Source: Bianquea renquensis (GTDB lineage Bacteria > Bacillota > Clostridia > Lachnospirales > Bianqueaceae). From it: a stretch of DNA of 64,000 bases. Under the pieces are notes generated by a model. The model worked only from the letters and a program-made list of their open reading frames with translations, searched no databases and was not told the origin of the DNA. Made by a program: the position numbers and the translations under genes. The stretch spans positions 124,001 through 188,000 of the forward strand of contig NZ_JACRSQ010000002.1 of the NCBI RefSeq assembly GCF_014384895.1, read 5' to 3'. Below, one piece after another: positions 8,406 to 17,765 of this stretch; the first letter of the stretch is position 1, and each line of letters begins with the position of its first letter.

Positions 8406-8981
8406 ATGGAAACGATCACAAGGGAAATGGCATGGGAACTGCTGAATGAATACAATAAAGAACCTTTTCACCTAAAGCATGGGCTGACGGTGGAGGGCGT
8501 CATGCGCTATTTTGCTCGAGAATTGGGCTATGGCGATGAAGAAGAATTCTGGGGCATTGTGGGCCTTTTACATGACTTGGATTTTGAGCAGTATCCAGCG
8601 GAACATTGTATCAAGGAACAGGAGATTCTGCGAGAGCGCGGGGTTGACGAGCGGATCGTCCACGCCACCGCCAGTCACGGTTACGCGCTGACCGTGGAGA
8701 TCGAGCCGGAGCATGAGATGGAAAAGGTACTGTACGCCGTGGACGAACTGACAGGTCTCATAGGCGCGGTGGCGCTGATGCGGCCATCCAAAAGCGTTTC
8801 GGATCTGGAGTTAAAATCCGTTAAGAAAAAATTTAAGAGCACAAATTTTGCTGCTGGCTGTTCAAGGGACGTTATCGAGCGCGGTGCGGCTATGCTGGGC
8901 TGGACGCTGGACGAGCTGATTGAACGGACAATCCTTGCCATGAGGAGCTGTGAGGATTCATATGAAGGGGATAGAAAGTAA
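8406..8981 (+). CDS. HD-domain phosphohydrolase-like protein
   Basis: This is a 191-residue HD-domain protein. The metal-binding doublet is visible in LLHDLDFEQ near residues 56-64, with an upstream conserved histidine near HLKHGLTVEG and a later SHGYAL segment. Related small HD proteins in Firmicutes are annotated as hydrolases of unknown substrate. The ATG at 8406 follows GGGAGGGAGCAAGG; the upstream in-frame extension overlaps the promoter and is rejected. Its presumed Rrf2-type operator is the only hint of a link to sulfur metabolism. Confidence 0.75.
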   Translation: METITREMAWELLNEYNKEPFHLKHGLTVEGVMRYFARELGYGDEEEFWGIVGLLHDLDFEQYPAEHCIKEQEILRERGVDERIVHATASHGYALTVEIEPEHEMEKVLYAVDELTGLIGAVALMRPSKSVSDLELKSVKKKFKSTNFAAGCSRDVIERGAAMLGWTLDELIERTILAMRSCEDSYEGDRK

Positions 8982-9052
8982 AAGTGGACGAGAATGTGGT
9001 CCTGTCAGAGTTCTTGATATAGTATAAAAATTATGTAAAGGAGTGCATGACG

Positions 9053-9928
9053 ATGAAAAACAATCGATTTGAACTGAACAAAAATTTGGCGCAGATGCTC
9101 AAAGGCGGAGTGATCATGGATGTCACGACGCCGGAACAGGCCAAAATCGCTGAGGCAGCTGGGGCCTGCGCTGTAATGGCGCTAGAGCGCATTCCCGCCG
9201 ATATTCGCGCGGCAGGCGGGGTATCCCGGATGAGTGATCCGAAGATGATTAAGGGTATTCAAAATGCTGTGACCATTCCGGTTATGGCAAAATGCCGTAT
9301 CGGTCACTTTGCTGAGGCACAGATTTTGCAGGCAATCGAGATTGATTACATCGACGAAAGTGAAGTGCTCTCGCCTGCTGACGATAAATATCACATCGAC
9401 AAAACGCAATTCGATGTGCCCTTCGTGTGTGGGGCAAAGGACTTAGGGGAGGCTCTGCGGCGCATCAATGAGGGCGCATCCATGATCCGGACCAAGGGCG
9501 AGCCCGGCACCGGCGATGTCGTCCAGGCAGTGCGCCATATGCGACTGATGCAGTCAGAAATTCGCCGCATTGGCTCTATGGCCGAGGACGAATTGTTCGA
9601 TGCCGCCAAGCAGCTACAGGTCCCCTATGAGCTGGTGCTCTACGTTCATGAAAATAAAAAGCTTCCGGTTGTCAATTTCGCCGCGGGCGGCGTTGCAACA
9701 CCCGCGGACGCGGCATTGATGATGCAGCTGGGGGCAGAGGGTGTATTCGTCGGCTCCGGCATCTTCAAGTCTGGCAATCCAGAAAAACGTGCAGCCGCCA
9801 TTGTAAAAGCAGTGACCAACTTTACCGACGCGAAAATGTTAGCGGAATTGTCGGAGGATCTGGGGGAGGCAATGGTCGGCATCAACGAGCAAGAAATCGA
9901 GCTTCTCATGGCAGAAAGAGGAAAATAA
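9053..9928 (+). CDS. pdxS: Pyridoxal 5'-phosphate synthase, PdxS subunit
   Basis: This 291-residue PdxS protein is the (beta/alpha)8 synthase that builds PLP from ribose 5-phosphate, glyceraldehyde 3-phosphate and ammonia. Family blocks present include KGGVIMDVTTPEQAKIAEAAGACAV (quoted in part: GGVIMDV), MALERIPADIRA, the catalytic-lysine regions VMAKCRIGHF and TKGEPGTG, and FAAGGVATPADAALMM. The ATG at 9053 is preferred over 9047 because AAAGGAG is then eight bases away. Its stop overlaps the pdxT start by one base. Confidence 0.95.
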   Translation: MKNNRFELNKNLAQMLKGGVIMDVTTPEQAKIAEAAGACAVMALERIPADIRAAGGVSRMSDPKMIKGIQNAVTIPVMAKCRIGHFAEAQILQAIEIDYIDESEVLSPADDKYHIDKTQFDVPFVCGAKDLGEALRRINEGASMIRTKGEPGTGDVVQAVRHMRLMQSEIRRIGSMAEDELFDAAKQLQVPYELVLYVHENKKLPVVNFAAGGVATPADAALMMQLGAEGVFVGSGIFKSGNPEKRAAAIVKAVTNFTDAKMLAELSEDLGEAMVGINEQEIELLMAERGK

Positions 9929-10557
9929 TGATACAGATTGGCGTACTAGCCTTGCAGGGAGCATTTATCGAGCACGAACAGATGCTTTCCAAACTCGGCG
10001 TTTCCTCCTTTGAAATCAGGCAAAAGAAGGATTTGGAGATTCCCATTGACGGGCTTATCATCCCAGGCGGAGAGAGCACTGTGCAGGGGAAACTGCTGCG
10101 GGAGCTGGATTTATTTGATTCGCTGAAACAGCGGATTGAACAAGGACTGCCTGTATTCGGCACTTGCGCGGGACTGCTTTTGCTCGCAAAGAAAATCAAA
10201 AACGACGATCGCTCCCATCTGGCGACTATGGATATCACGGCCGTGCGCAATGCCTACGGCCGCCAGCTCGGCAGTTTCTATACCGAAGAGGAAGTGAAAG
10301 GGATTGGCGTCATTCCCATGACGTTTATCCGTGCTCCCTACATTGAATCCGTATCGAACGGTACAGAAATCCTTGCACGGGTCGAGGGGCATATTGTCGC
10401 GGCGCGGCAGAAAAATCAGCTTGTTACAGCCTTTCATCCGGAACTGTTGGAGGATCTGTCTGTGCACCGTTATTTTGTTGACATGGTAAAAGGCGCCCTA
10501 GGGCAGCAATGGGGAGGTACCAATGACAAACAGAGACCGTCTGCTGATTCTGTTTGA
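9928..10557 (+). CDS. pdxT: Pyridoxal 5'-phosphate synthase, glutaminase subunit PdxT
   Basis: This is a 209-residue class I glutaminase that supplies ammonia to PdxS. GGESTVQGKLL near residues 49-59 marks PdxT. The nucleophile cysteine lies in GTCAGLLLL near residue 82, and the His-Glu pair is in AFHPEL near residue 168. It is about 15-20 residues longer than usual at the C-terminus, where it overlaps the next gene by 35 bases, so the tail may have no structural role. Confidence 0.93.
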   Translation: MIQIGVLALQGAFIEHEQMLSKLGVSSFEIRQKKDLEIPIDGLIIPGGESTVQGKLLRELDLFDSLKQRIEQGLPVFGTCAGLLLLAKKIKNDDRSHLATMDITAVRNAYGRQLGSFYTEEEVKGIGVIPMTFIRAPYIESVSNGTEILARVEGHIVAARQKNQLVTAFHPELLEDLSVHRYFVDMVKGALGQQWGGTNDKQRPSADSV

Positions 10558-11638
10558 GCAGCTTATTGCCTTCGACAGCCCTTCCTATGGAGAGCGGGAA
10601 ATCTGCGATTTCATCAAAGGAAGGCTGGCCGATCTCGGAATCGCTGTCTGTGAGGATGGCACAGCGAAAAAGATCGGCGGCAACTGTGGAAACTTATATG
10701 CGTATGTGGACGGAGCGCTGAATCTGCCGCCCCTCCTTTTCTGTGCCCATATGGATACGGTAGAGCCCTCCCGCGGAAAGCAGATGCGGATTGCCGCGGA
10801 CGGCACCATAACCTCGGATGGAAAAACCGTTCTCGGCGCGGATGACTGTGCGGGCATTGCCGCGATCCTTGAAGCGCTGACGGCGGTGGCGGAATCCGGC
10901 CGCCCCCATCGCCCTGTTGAGATTCTATTCACTGTTGCGGAGGAACCGTACTGCGTGGGCATTCAACAATTTGATTTTTCAAAGCTCCGGTCCAAAGAGG
11001 CGTATGTGTTTGACCTCACAGGCCCGGTTGGCGGTGCCGCCTATCAGGCTCCTACCATCCTTTCGTTTGAAGCTATTTTTACCGGGCGGTCCTCCCATGC
11101 GGGGTTTGCGCCGGAGAAGGGAATTCATGCGGTCAAGGCCGCCGGAGCGGCTGTCGCACAGATTCCCTGCGGAAAAATCGGGGATACAACGGTCAATATT
11201 GGGACGATTTCCGGTGGTACAGCGGATAATATTGTGCCCGACCGCTGTACGCTGACCGGTGAGATACGTAGCTTTTCCGACAAAGAGGCCCATGCTCAGT
11301 TTGATGAGATCTGTAATATTATGAAGGGTGCTGCAAAGGATTACGGCGCGGCAGTTGCGATTCAGGGGACCGCCAATTGTACAGCTTACCGCACGAATCC
11401 GGTCCATTCCGCAGTACAGCGATTTGAATCTGCCTGTTCCCGCTTAAATCTAAAAGTGGATCTAGGCAAAACGTTTGGCGGCAGCGATAACAATCATCTC
11501 GCCCTGCATGGAATTAACGGTATCGTGGTCGCCACGGCGATGAACAACTGTCATTCCTGCGCCGAATATACGACGGAACAGGAACTGGTGAATGCCGCAA
11601 ATCTGGCCCTTGCTCTGATGTTGTCAGAGGATTTGTAA
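10523..11638 (+). CDS. M20-family zinc peptidase (PepT-like)
   Basis: This 371-residue M20 metallopeptidase resembles PepT-type tripeptidases. Zinc-site motifs are visible: CAHMDTV near residue 75, GADDCAG near 108, and AEEPYC near 139, with NNCHSC near 347 supplying the last histidine. The dimerisation domain occupies about residues 180-290. GGGGAGG precedes the ATG inside the end of pdxT, so the two are translationally coupled. Substrate is not determined. Confidence 0.85.
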   Translation: MTNRDRLLILFEQLIAFDSPSYGEREICDFIKGRLADLGIAVCEDGTAKKIGGNCGNLYAYVDGALNLPPLLFCAHMDTVEPSRGKQMRIAADGTITSDGKTVLGADDCAGIAAILEALTAVAESGRPHRPVEILFTVAEEPYCVGIQQFDFSKLRSKEAYVFDLTGPVGGAAYQAPTILSFEAIFTGRSSHAGFAPEKGIHAVKAAGAAVAQIPCGKIGDTTVNIGTISGGTADNIVPDRCTLTGEIRSFSDKEAHAQFDEICNIMKGAAKDYGAAVAIQGTANCTAYRTNPVHSAVQRFESACSRLNLKVDLGKTFGGSDNNHLALHGINGIVVATAMNNCHSCAEYTTEQELVNAANLALALMLSEDL

Positions 11639-11650
11639 TGTAGGCGCACC

Positions 11651-11690
11651 AAAAAAGCCCCTGAAAGTCCTGCCATTTTCAGGGGCTTTA
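11651..11690. terminator. Bidirectional intrinsic terminator
   Basis: The stem AAAGCCCCTGAAA / TTTTCAGGGGCTTT encloses a nine-base loop and has A- and T-rich flanks on both sides. It lies between the convergent peptidase gene and the small membrane protein gene and can serve both. Confidence 0.85.
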
Positions 11691-11729
11691 TCCGCTGTAA
11701 TTTATGGAATGGAGCCATCATAAAGGATT

Positions 11730-12047
11730 TTACTTAGATTTCTTAAACAGAGCGGCTTTAACCGCCCCCTTTGGATCTTGGATCAGTAGAATCACGAGCC
11801 AAATAATAAGGCCGAGTGCAACGACTGAAAGGCCAAGATACAAATCATTGAGCATCTGGGCTGGAGCTGGAGTAAAGTATTCCTCGCGGAGTTCTGCGTA
11901 TTCAAAAATGGCATCCACAAACCACATAATAGAAGCGCCCCAATACATCCAGCATAGGATGCCGACCTTCATTTCACTGTGGGGAGCATTTTTGTACCAG
12001 ACGATTGTGCAAATGATGGCGGCAAAAACAGTTGTCAGTAGTGTCAT
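11730..12047 (-). CDS. Small membrane protein, unknown function
   Basis: This 105-residue protein has three strongly hydrophobic segments (about 1-18, 25-48 and 70-92) and a basic tail ending KAALFKKSK. I do not recognise a named family with confidence. It follows the next membrane protein by 13 bases on the same strand, so the two probably form a unit and perhaps a complex. Expression should depend on the attenuator-like leader at 12469-12664. Confidence 0.65.
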   Translation of the reverse strand: MTLLTTVFAAIICTIVWYKNAPHSEMKVGILCWMYWGASIMWFVDAIFEYAELREEYFTPAPAQMLNDLYLGLSVVALGLIIWLVILLIQDPKGAVKAALFKKSK

Positions 12048-12060
12048 CGGAGAGGATTCC

Positions 12061-12468
12061 TCACTTTAGAGAAGACTGTGCCTGTAAAATCTTCTTTTCC
12101 ATAGCGCTGGTAACGGCAAGCATTCCCAGCCAAATCACCGTGACGAGAACGGCCATCGCTACGCCTGTGGTAGCCATTTCGTTCAGCATCTCAGCGGCAT
12201 CCGCCGGATTGCTTGCCGCCGTCAGGAATGGGAACCAGGGAACCACCTCCCCGTGCCATACATGTTCAAAGGCAAGCAGGGCAGAACCGCCCCAAAGCAA
12301 ATGGGAGAGCCATCTCAGCTTTCTTGAGAGCGGGACCTTTCTTACGATTTCATTGCCGCCCTCTGTATCCAGTTTGATGGTTTCAGGCTCTTTCTCTCTG
12401 GACTGTATCACTTTTGCTGCGACTGTTGTAATGACGGCCTCGGCCGCCGTAACAAGAAAACATGACAT
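12061..12468 (-). CDS. Small membrane protein, unknown function
   Basis: This is a 135-residue protein with an N-terminal hydrophobic segment (about 1-20), a polar stretch of about 30 residues, then two membrane segments near 52-70 and 98-122 joined by a tryptophan-rich loop (HVWHGEVVPWFPF). GGAGG precedes the ATG. It is the first gene after a 150-base leader that ends in a terminator, so it is probably attenuated. No family assigned. Confidence 0.65.
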   Translation of the reverse strand: MSCFLVTAAEAVITTVAAKVIQSREKEPETIKLDTEGGNEIVRKVPLSRKLRWLSHLLWGGSALLAFEHVWHGEVVPWFPFLTAASNPADAAEMLNEMATTGVAMAVLVTVIWLGMLAVTSAMEKKILQAQSSLK

Positions 12469-12664
12469 TGAAAAATCCTCCTTCTACGGTTGTATTTTAG
12501 ACCCACTTGAAATTAAAAAAAGGTATGCGGCTTCTCTTCGGGGAAACCGTATACCTTCTTGGCATACATTACGAAAACGATGGGACTGATAAAACACGTC
12601 TGTGTTTTTCAATCAGCTTCATGCTGATTGTCTTTATTATAGACGAATGAATCCGGTTTGTCAA
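12469..12664 (-). promoter_or_regulatory. Promoter and attenuator-like leader of the membrane-protein pair
   Basis: On the minus strand TTGACA (12659-12664), 17 bases, TATAAT (12636-12641). The leader then shows CAATCAGC/GCTGATTG and AAAACAC/GTGTTTT hairpins, a GTATGCC-AAGAA-GGTATAC hairpin, and a terminator stem (GGTATACGG with CCGCATACC, 12514-12557) followed by seven T. The GGTATAC segment can pair either way, so the last two hairpins exclude each other. This is the build of a riboswitch or attenuator. I do not recognise a known class. Confidence 0.6.
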
Positions 12665-12670
12665 GATCGA

Positions 12671-13075
12671 TCAGATCAGAGCTTGTATTTCCGTGACGGC
12701 ATTCTTTACGAGTTTTCCAATGTTGAAATCAGAAACACCCACGAGGATTGTATCGCAGTGGTTGAAGGGGATTAAGATCCGTTTGGCACGGCTCTGGCCG
12801 ACGGCAGCGGCCATACTAGGTGTAATTTCTCCCAGCAGAGAATCTGCGATCACAATACCTATGGGGCCCACAATGACATCGGCCTTGCGGCAAGCGACCA
12901 CGACGGCATTTTCTCCCGTCGCCGCATTGTCGGCCCCTGCTTTCAACATAGCAGAAGTGGCGGCGCTGTTTGTGCCGACCGCAGTTACCAGAACATGGGG
13001 GATGGTCTGCTTTATGGCGGTCACCAATTGTTTCCCGACTCCGCCGCCCTGTGCGTCTATAACAAGAATGTTCAT
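12671..13075 (-). CDS. DUF3842 protein
   Basis: This 134-residue protein matches the clostridial DUF3842 family. It starts MNILVIDAQGGGVGKQL, a Rossmann-like nucleotide-binding signature, and contains a repeated small-residue core (GTNSAATSAMLKAGAD, GPIGIVIADSLLGEI). The function of the family is unknown. A P-loop-like GGGVGK is present, but no other ATPase motif can be seen. It ends just upstream of the promoter for the membrane-protein pair. Confidence 0.75.
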   Translation of the reverse strand: MNILVIDAQGGGVGKQLVTAIKQTIPHVLVTAVGTNSAATSAMLKAGADNAATGENAVVVACRKADVIVGPIGIVIADSLLGEITPSMAAAVGQSRAKRILIPFNHCDTILVGVSDFNIGKLVKNAVTEIQALI

Positions 13076-13258
13076 AGCTCCTCCTGTTGATTTGAATTTA
13101 TACGGGCAAGGTATACCGGTTCATAGTATCACATTGTTGGATTTTTTTCAACTATCAGCCTATGACACGGACCCGAAAAGTCAAAGTTGCTGTTGTCGTA
13201 TTCTTGCTTTTACAGTATAATAATTTGTATAAGCTCTTGGAAAGGGAGATGAATACCA

Positions 13259-14056
13259 ATGCAAACCAGCGAAAATCGATGTAAAGAGGATTTTGAATCC
13301 TTCCTTCTTTCTCCCGGCGGCGGCTATACCATGGGAGCAGATACATACGATGCGGAGCTTGGGGTATATGCAGACACCTTGATCGATTTTATTCAGCGGA
13401 CTCAGCCGAATACGTGGGCATGTTTTGTTAATGGATATCGAGCGAAGGCGAAAAGGAAGTTTTGTCTTTCCTTCAACAAGGCCTGCAATGAAGAAGGTTT
13501 ACTCTCTGTTCTCCGGCATGGATTCCAACATCGCAGGCTTCACTTTCGGGTGTGCTATTTTAAACCGGAGTCTGCCTTGCATCAAACCTCTGTAGAACTT
13601 TGGGCACATAACAAGGTCGAGTGCTACCGTCAGTGGAATTATTCTGCTGATAGGAAAAAGAGCGGTGATATGGGACTGACGCTCAACGGCATTCCTGTAT
13701 TTGCTTTTGAGTTCAAACACCAATCCATCGGTCAGGCTGTGGACAATGTGAACCGGCAATGGATGTACGATCATGGTCCAGATGAAGTCTGCTACAAGCG
13801 CGTCCTTGCGTATTTCTGCGTTGACAATGCTGAAGTGTGGATGACCACAAAACGGGAAGGCCTAAATACCGATTTCATACCTTTTTATCAAGATTCTAAC
13901 GGTGCTGGCAGTTGCGGGAAAATGGTGAATCCTGCCACTCCAGATGGCTATCCCACGTATCGTTGGGAGACTGTCTTCCAGAAGGACAGGATGATGGAGG
14001 GGATCCAAAAGTTTATGAGTTTGCAGGGCGGCGAAACGCTGATTTTTCCGCAGTAA
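13259..14056 (+). pseudogene. Truncated type I restriction HsdR, N-terminal nuclease part
   Basis: The 265-residue product matches only the N-terminal endonuclease domain of HsdR, the motor-nuclease subunit of type I restriction enzymes. The RQWNYSADRKKSGDMGLTLNG block and the nuclease core FAFEFKHQ (the ExK half of a PD-ExK site) are intact, and the match continues to WETVFQKDRMM and LIFPQ. There a stop codon (14054-14056) falls where full-length proteins continue LIFPRYHQLD into the helicase motor. No helicase, HsdM or HsdS sequence follows. AAAGGGAG precedes the ATG, so a stable nuclease domain could still be made. Remnant is the likelier reading. Confidence 0.75.
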
Positions 14057-14066
14057 CCTATCGTTT

Positions 14067-16001
14067 CTATTCTAATTCAAACGCGCCGGTATAAAGCTGA
14101 TAATAAGTACCTTTTTCTGCAATCAGTTTTTCGTGATTGCCACGCTCAATGATTCGCCCGTGATCGAGTACCATAATCACATCAGAATTTTGGACAGTGG
14201 ACAGCCGATGCGCGATAACAAATACGGTTCTGCCTTTCATCAACTTATCCATACCGTCCTGCACCAACGCTTCGGTGCGAGTGTCAATGGAAGATGTTGC
14301 TTCATCGAGAATCATAACCGGGGGATCGGATACAGCGGCGCGGGCAATGGAGATAAGCTGTCTCTGGCCCTGCGACAAACCGCTGCCGTCGCCTTTGAGC
14401 ACAGTATTATATCCCTGGGGCAGCATACGGATAAATCCGTCAGCATTGGCAAGTTTGGCGGCGGCAATACATTCTTCATCGGTAGCATGGGGATTGCCGT
14501 AGCGCAGGTTTTCCATAACGGTTCCCGTAAACAGATTGACATCCTGCAACACCACGCCGAGAGAACGGCGAAGGTCTGCTTTTTTTATTTTATTGATGTT
14601 GATACCGTCATAGCGGATTTTGCCGTCTGCAATATCATAAAAACGGTTAATCAGGTTGGTGATCGTAGTCTTACCTGCACCGGTAGCGCCGACAAAGGCA
14701 ATTTTCTGTCCGGGCTCTGCATATAGGGTGATATCGTGCAAAACCTGTTTTTCGGGAACATACCCGAAATCCACTCCGTCCAGAACAACCCGGCCTTCAA
14801 GTTTCGTATAGGTGAGAGTGCCGTCATGATGGGGATGCTTCCAAGCCCACATTCCGGTATGGTCTGCGGTTTCTGTAAGGACACCATTTTCTTCTTTCAC
14901 ATTTATAAGTGTCACATATCCTTCATCGGTTTCGGGTTCTTCATCCATAAATGCAAAAATGCGGGAGGCTCCGGCGAGTGCGGTGACAATGGAGTTGAAC
15001 TGATTTGAAATTTGCGACACGGGATTCGTAAAGTTGCGTGATAGCGTAAGGAAAGAGGCAATCATACCAAGCGTGAGAGTTCCCGTTCCTGTAAGACCAA
15101 GGTTTGGTATCCCTGAAATCGCCATAAAGGCTCCGATAATCGCAATAATAACATACTGCACATACCCCAGAGCGTTCATCATCGGCATCATAGAGTTCGC
15201 ATAGCCGTTCGCACTCGCAGCGCTTATTGCCCAAGCCTTGTTTTTCTCACGCAATGCCTCTTTGGCTTTTTCTTCATGGCAAAATACCTTGATTACCTTT
15301 TGCCCGTTTACCATTTCTTCCACATAGCCGTTTACATCAGCAAGGGTTTTTTGCTGCATGACAAAGAATACTCCGATCTTGCCCGTTACGATCTTTACGA
15401 TCTGCAAGATAAGAAATATTGCGACAACCGCAACAAGTGTAAGCCATACGCTGATGTAAAGCATACAGATAAATACCGCAACGATGGTAAACACAGAAGA
15501 AATGAGCTGTGCCATCGATTGTGCAATCATCTGGCGGAGTGTATCGGTGTCATTGGTGTAAAGGCTCATAATATCGCCGTGAGTCCGTGTATCAAACGCG
15601 CGGATGGGAAGCCTTTGCATTTTCTCAAACATCTCGTCCCTGATCGTCTTCAATGTACCTTGTGCTATCGTAACCATCACACGATTGTAGAACAAGGTAG
15701 AAAGCACTCCGATAAGATATACGATGCCAATTACGGCAAGAGCTTTTAAGAGATCCGTAAAAATGGGTTCTGCTGTGCCGAGCAAAGGCGCAATGTAATC
15801 ATCAATAAGCGATTGCAAAAACAGTGAGGAAGCGGCCGATGCAATGGCGCTTAACAAGATGCATACAACAACGAAGAGAAGCTGTCCTTTATAGTCCCTC
15901 ATATACGACAGTAATCTGCCCAGTGTTTTTAGGTCAAACTGTGCTTTCGGCGGCGCACCGGCAGGGATTTCGCCCATTGGTATGGTTTTCTCCTTATTCA
16001 T
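14067..16001 (-). CDS. ABC exporter half-transporter (second subunit)
   Basis: This is a 644-residue exporter with an N-terminal six-helix membrane domain (about 40-350) and a C-terminal ATPase. Walker A is GATGAGKTT near residue 435, the signature LSQGQRQLI near 538, and Walker B VMILDEATSSID near 562. The Walker B glutamate is present. A roughly 60-residue insertion before the ATPase (around TDHTGMWAWKHPHHDG) is typical of the TmrA/LmrD-like partner of heterodimers. The ATG at 16001 overlaps the first subunit's stop by eight bases; AAAGGAG sits nine bases before it. Confidence 0.88.
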   Translation of the reverse strand: MNKEKTIPMGEIPAGAPPKAQFDLKTLGRLLSYMRDYKGQLLFVVVCILLSAIASAASSLFLQSLIDDYIAPLLGTAEPIFTDLLKALAVIGIVYLIGVLSTLFYNRVMVTIAQGTLKTIRDEMFEKMQRLPIRAFDTRTHGDIMSLYTNDTDTLRQMIAQSMAQLISSVFTIVAVFICMLYISVWLTLVAVVAIFLILQIVKIVTGKIGVFFVMQQKTLADVNGYVEEMVNGQKVIKVFCHEEKAKEALREKNKAWAISAASANGYANSMMPMMNALGYVQYVIIAIIGAFMAISGIPNLGLTGTGTLTLGMIASFLTLSRNFTNPVSQISNQFNSIVTALAGASRIFAFMDEEPETDEGYVTLINVKEENGVLTETADHTGMWAWKHPHHDGTLTYTKLEGRVVLDGVDFGYVPEKQVLHDITLYAEPGQKIAFVGATGAGKTTITNLINRFYDIADGKIRYDGININKIKKADLRRSLGVVLQDVNLFTGTVMENLRYGNPHATDEECIAAAKLANADGFIRMLPQGYNTVLKGDGSGLSQGQRQLISIARAAVSDPPVMILDEATSSIDTRTEALVQDGMDKLMKGRTVFVIAHRLSTVQNSDVIMVLDHGRIIERGNHEKLIAEKGTYYQLYTGAFELE

Positions 16002-17745
16002 TTTTGCCATCTCCTTTCTTCTGCGATTCATACACTTCACGGTAGATATCACATGTTGTTAGCAATTCTTCGTGCTTGCCCGCGGCAACCATCTCGCCAT
16101 CATCCAGAACGATAATTTGATCTGCGTGCTGCACAGAGCTCACACGCTGCGCAATGATGATTTTTGTAGTATCGGGGATAAACTCGGCAAAGGATTTTTG
16201 AATGGAAGCGTCAGTCTTTGTGTCCACTGCACTTGTGGAGTCATCCAGAATCAAAACTTTTGGTTTTTTGAGCAAGGCACGGGCAATACAGAGCCGTTGT
16301 TTTTGACCACCCGATACATTGGTCCCCCCTTGCTCGATATGTGTGTCGTACTTATCGGGGAAGGTTTGAATAAATTCCTCGGCGCAGGCAAGCTTGCAGG
16401 CATATTCGATTTCTTCATCGGTGGCATTTTCATTGCCCCAACGCAAATTTTCTTTTATGGTGCCGGAAAACAGTTCATTTTTTTGAAGTACCATTGCAAC
16501 AGCGTTGCGGAGGGTATCGAGATCATACTCCCTCACATCCACACCGCCGAGTGTAAGTCTGCCTCCCGTAACATCGTAAAGGCGGGGGATCAACTGAACA
16601 AGGCTTGATTTTGACGAGCCTGTTCCACCGATAATACCGACAGTTTCACCTGAAGCAATGGAAAGATTGATATTGTCGAGTACCTTTTTATCTGCTTTTG
16701 CAGCATAAACAAAATCAACGCCCTCAAAGCGAATAGAACCGTCTTGAACGGTCATTTGGGGATTCGCTGGGTTTGCAATATCCGTTTTTTCTTCTAATAT
16801 TTCTGCAATACGGCGGGCAGAGGCAATGGAAATCGTGATCATGGCGAAAACCATTGATAGCATCATAAGGCTCATGAGTATCTGTGTTGCATAGGAAAAC
16901 AGAGCGGTCAGATCTCCTGTTGTCATTCCCAGTGCGGCGTTGTTCCCGCTTGCAACAATCGCTTTTGCTCCAATCCAAGAGATAAGTATCATACACGCAT
17001 ACATAAAGAACTGCATAATCGGTGAGTTAAACGCAAGCAATCGTTCGCCTTTTGCAAAATCGGCGTAAATCTTGTTTGATATCCCTTTGAATTTGTCGAT
17101 TTCGTACTCTTCACGATTGAAAGATTTTACTACCCGGATACCCCGCACATTTTCCTGCACCACATTATTGAGTTGGTCATACGTGTGAAACACACGGTTA
17201 AAAATCGGGTTTACATTTTTGATAATCAAAAGCAGTAATGCTGCCATAAGAGGGATAACAGCGAGGAAGATGCAGGCAATCGTATTGTTTATGCGGAAAG
17301 ACACGATCATCGAAAATACGAGCATCACCGGCCCCCGTATCGCCATACGGATCAGCATTTGATACGCATTTTGAATATTCGTTACATCAGTCGTGAGACG
17401 GGTAACGATGGATACGGTTGAAAATTTATCAATGTTCGAAAATGCAAAGGTCTGCACATTGTCGTACATGTCCTGCCTGAGATTTGCAGAAAAACCGACT
17501 GATGTACGGGCAGCAATGTGAGCAGAAAGCATGCCTGTGACAAGTTGAAAAAACGCAAAAATGAGCAGGGCTATCCCGTATTTCCATACAGCGCTCATAT
17601 TTCCCACATCAATCCCCTCATCGATAACGTTTGCCATACAAAGGGGGATTAAAATTTCAAATGCCACTTCTAATAATGACAATACAATGGTGATAACTGA
17701 GCCTTTTTTATATTGGCGTAGGCTCCGGCTAAGTGCTTTTATCAT
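15994..17745 (-). CDS. ABC exporter half-transporter (first subunit)
   Basis: This 583-residue fused permease-ATPase has six membrane segments in residues 1-320. The Walker A is GGTGSSKSSL near residue 369, the signature VSGGQKQRL near 472, and Walker B VLILDDSTSAVD near 495. The residue after the Walker B aspartate is aspartate (LDDS), not glutamate, which marks the degenerate nucleotide site of heterodimeric exporters such as LmrC or BmrC. With its partner it probably exports lipophilic compounds or drugs. AAAGGAG precedes the ATG. A MarR-type operator overlaps the upstream region. Confidence 0.88.
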   Translation of the reverse strand: MIKALSRSLRQYKKGSVITIVLSLLEVAFEILIPLCMANVIDEGIDVGNMSAVWKYGIALLIFAFFQLVTGMLSAHIAARTSVGFSANLRQDMYDNVQTFAFSNIDKFSTVSIVTRLTTDVTNIQNAYQMLIRMAIRGPVMLVFSMIVSFRINNTIACIFLAVIPLMAALLLLIIKNVNPIFNRVFHTYDQLNNVVQENVRGIRVVKSFNREEYEIDKFKGISNKIYADFAKGERLLAFNSPIMQFFMYACMILISWIGAKAIVASGNNAALGMTTGDLTALFSYATQILMSLMMLSMVFAMITISIASARRIAEILEEKTDIANPANPQMTVQDGSIRFEGVDFVYAAKADKKVLDNINLSIASGETVGIIGGTGSSKSSLVQLIPRLYDVTGGRLTLGGVDVREYDLDTLRNAVAMVLQKNELFSGTIKENLRWGNENATDEEIEYACKLACAEEFIQTFPDKYDTHIEQGGTNVSGGQKQRLCIARALLKKPKVLILDDSTSAVDTKTDASIQKSFAEFIPDTTKIIIAQRVSSVQHADQIIVLDDGEMVAAGKHEELLTTCDIYREVYESQKKGDGKNE

Positions 17746-17765
17746 AGCAATTCTCCTTTCCTTAA

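Noticed and set aside
13842..14066. Search for HsdM or HsdS remnants after the HsdR fragment
   Set aside because: The ABC exporter gene ends 10 bases after the HsdR stop, leaving no room, and no similar sequence was noticed elsewhere in the window.
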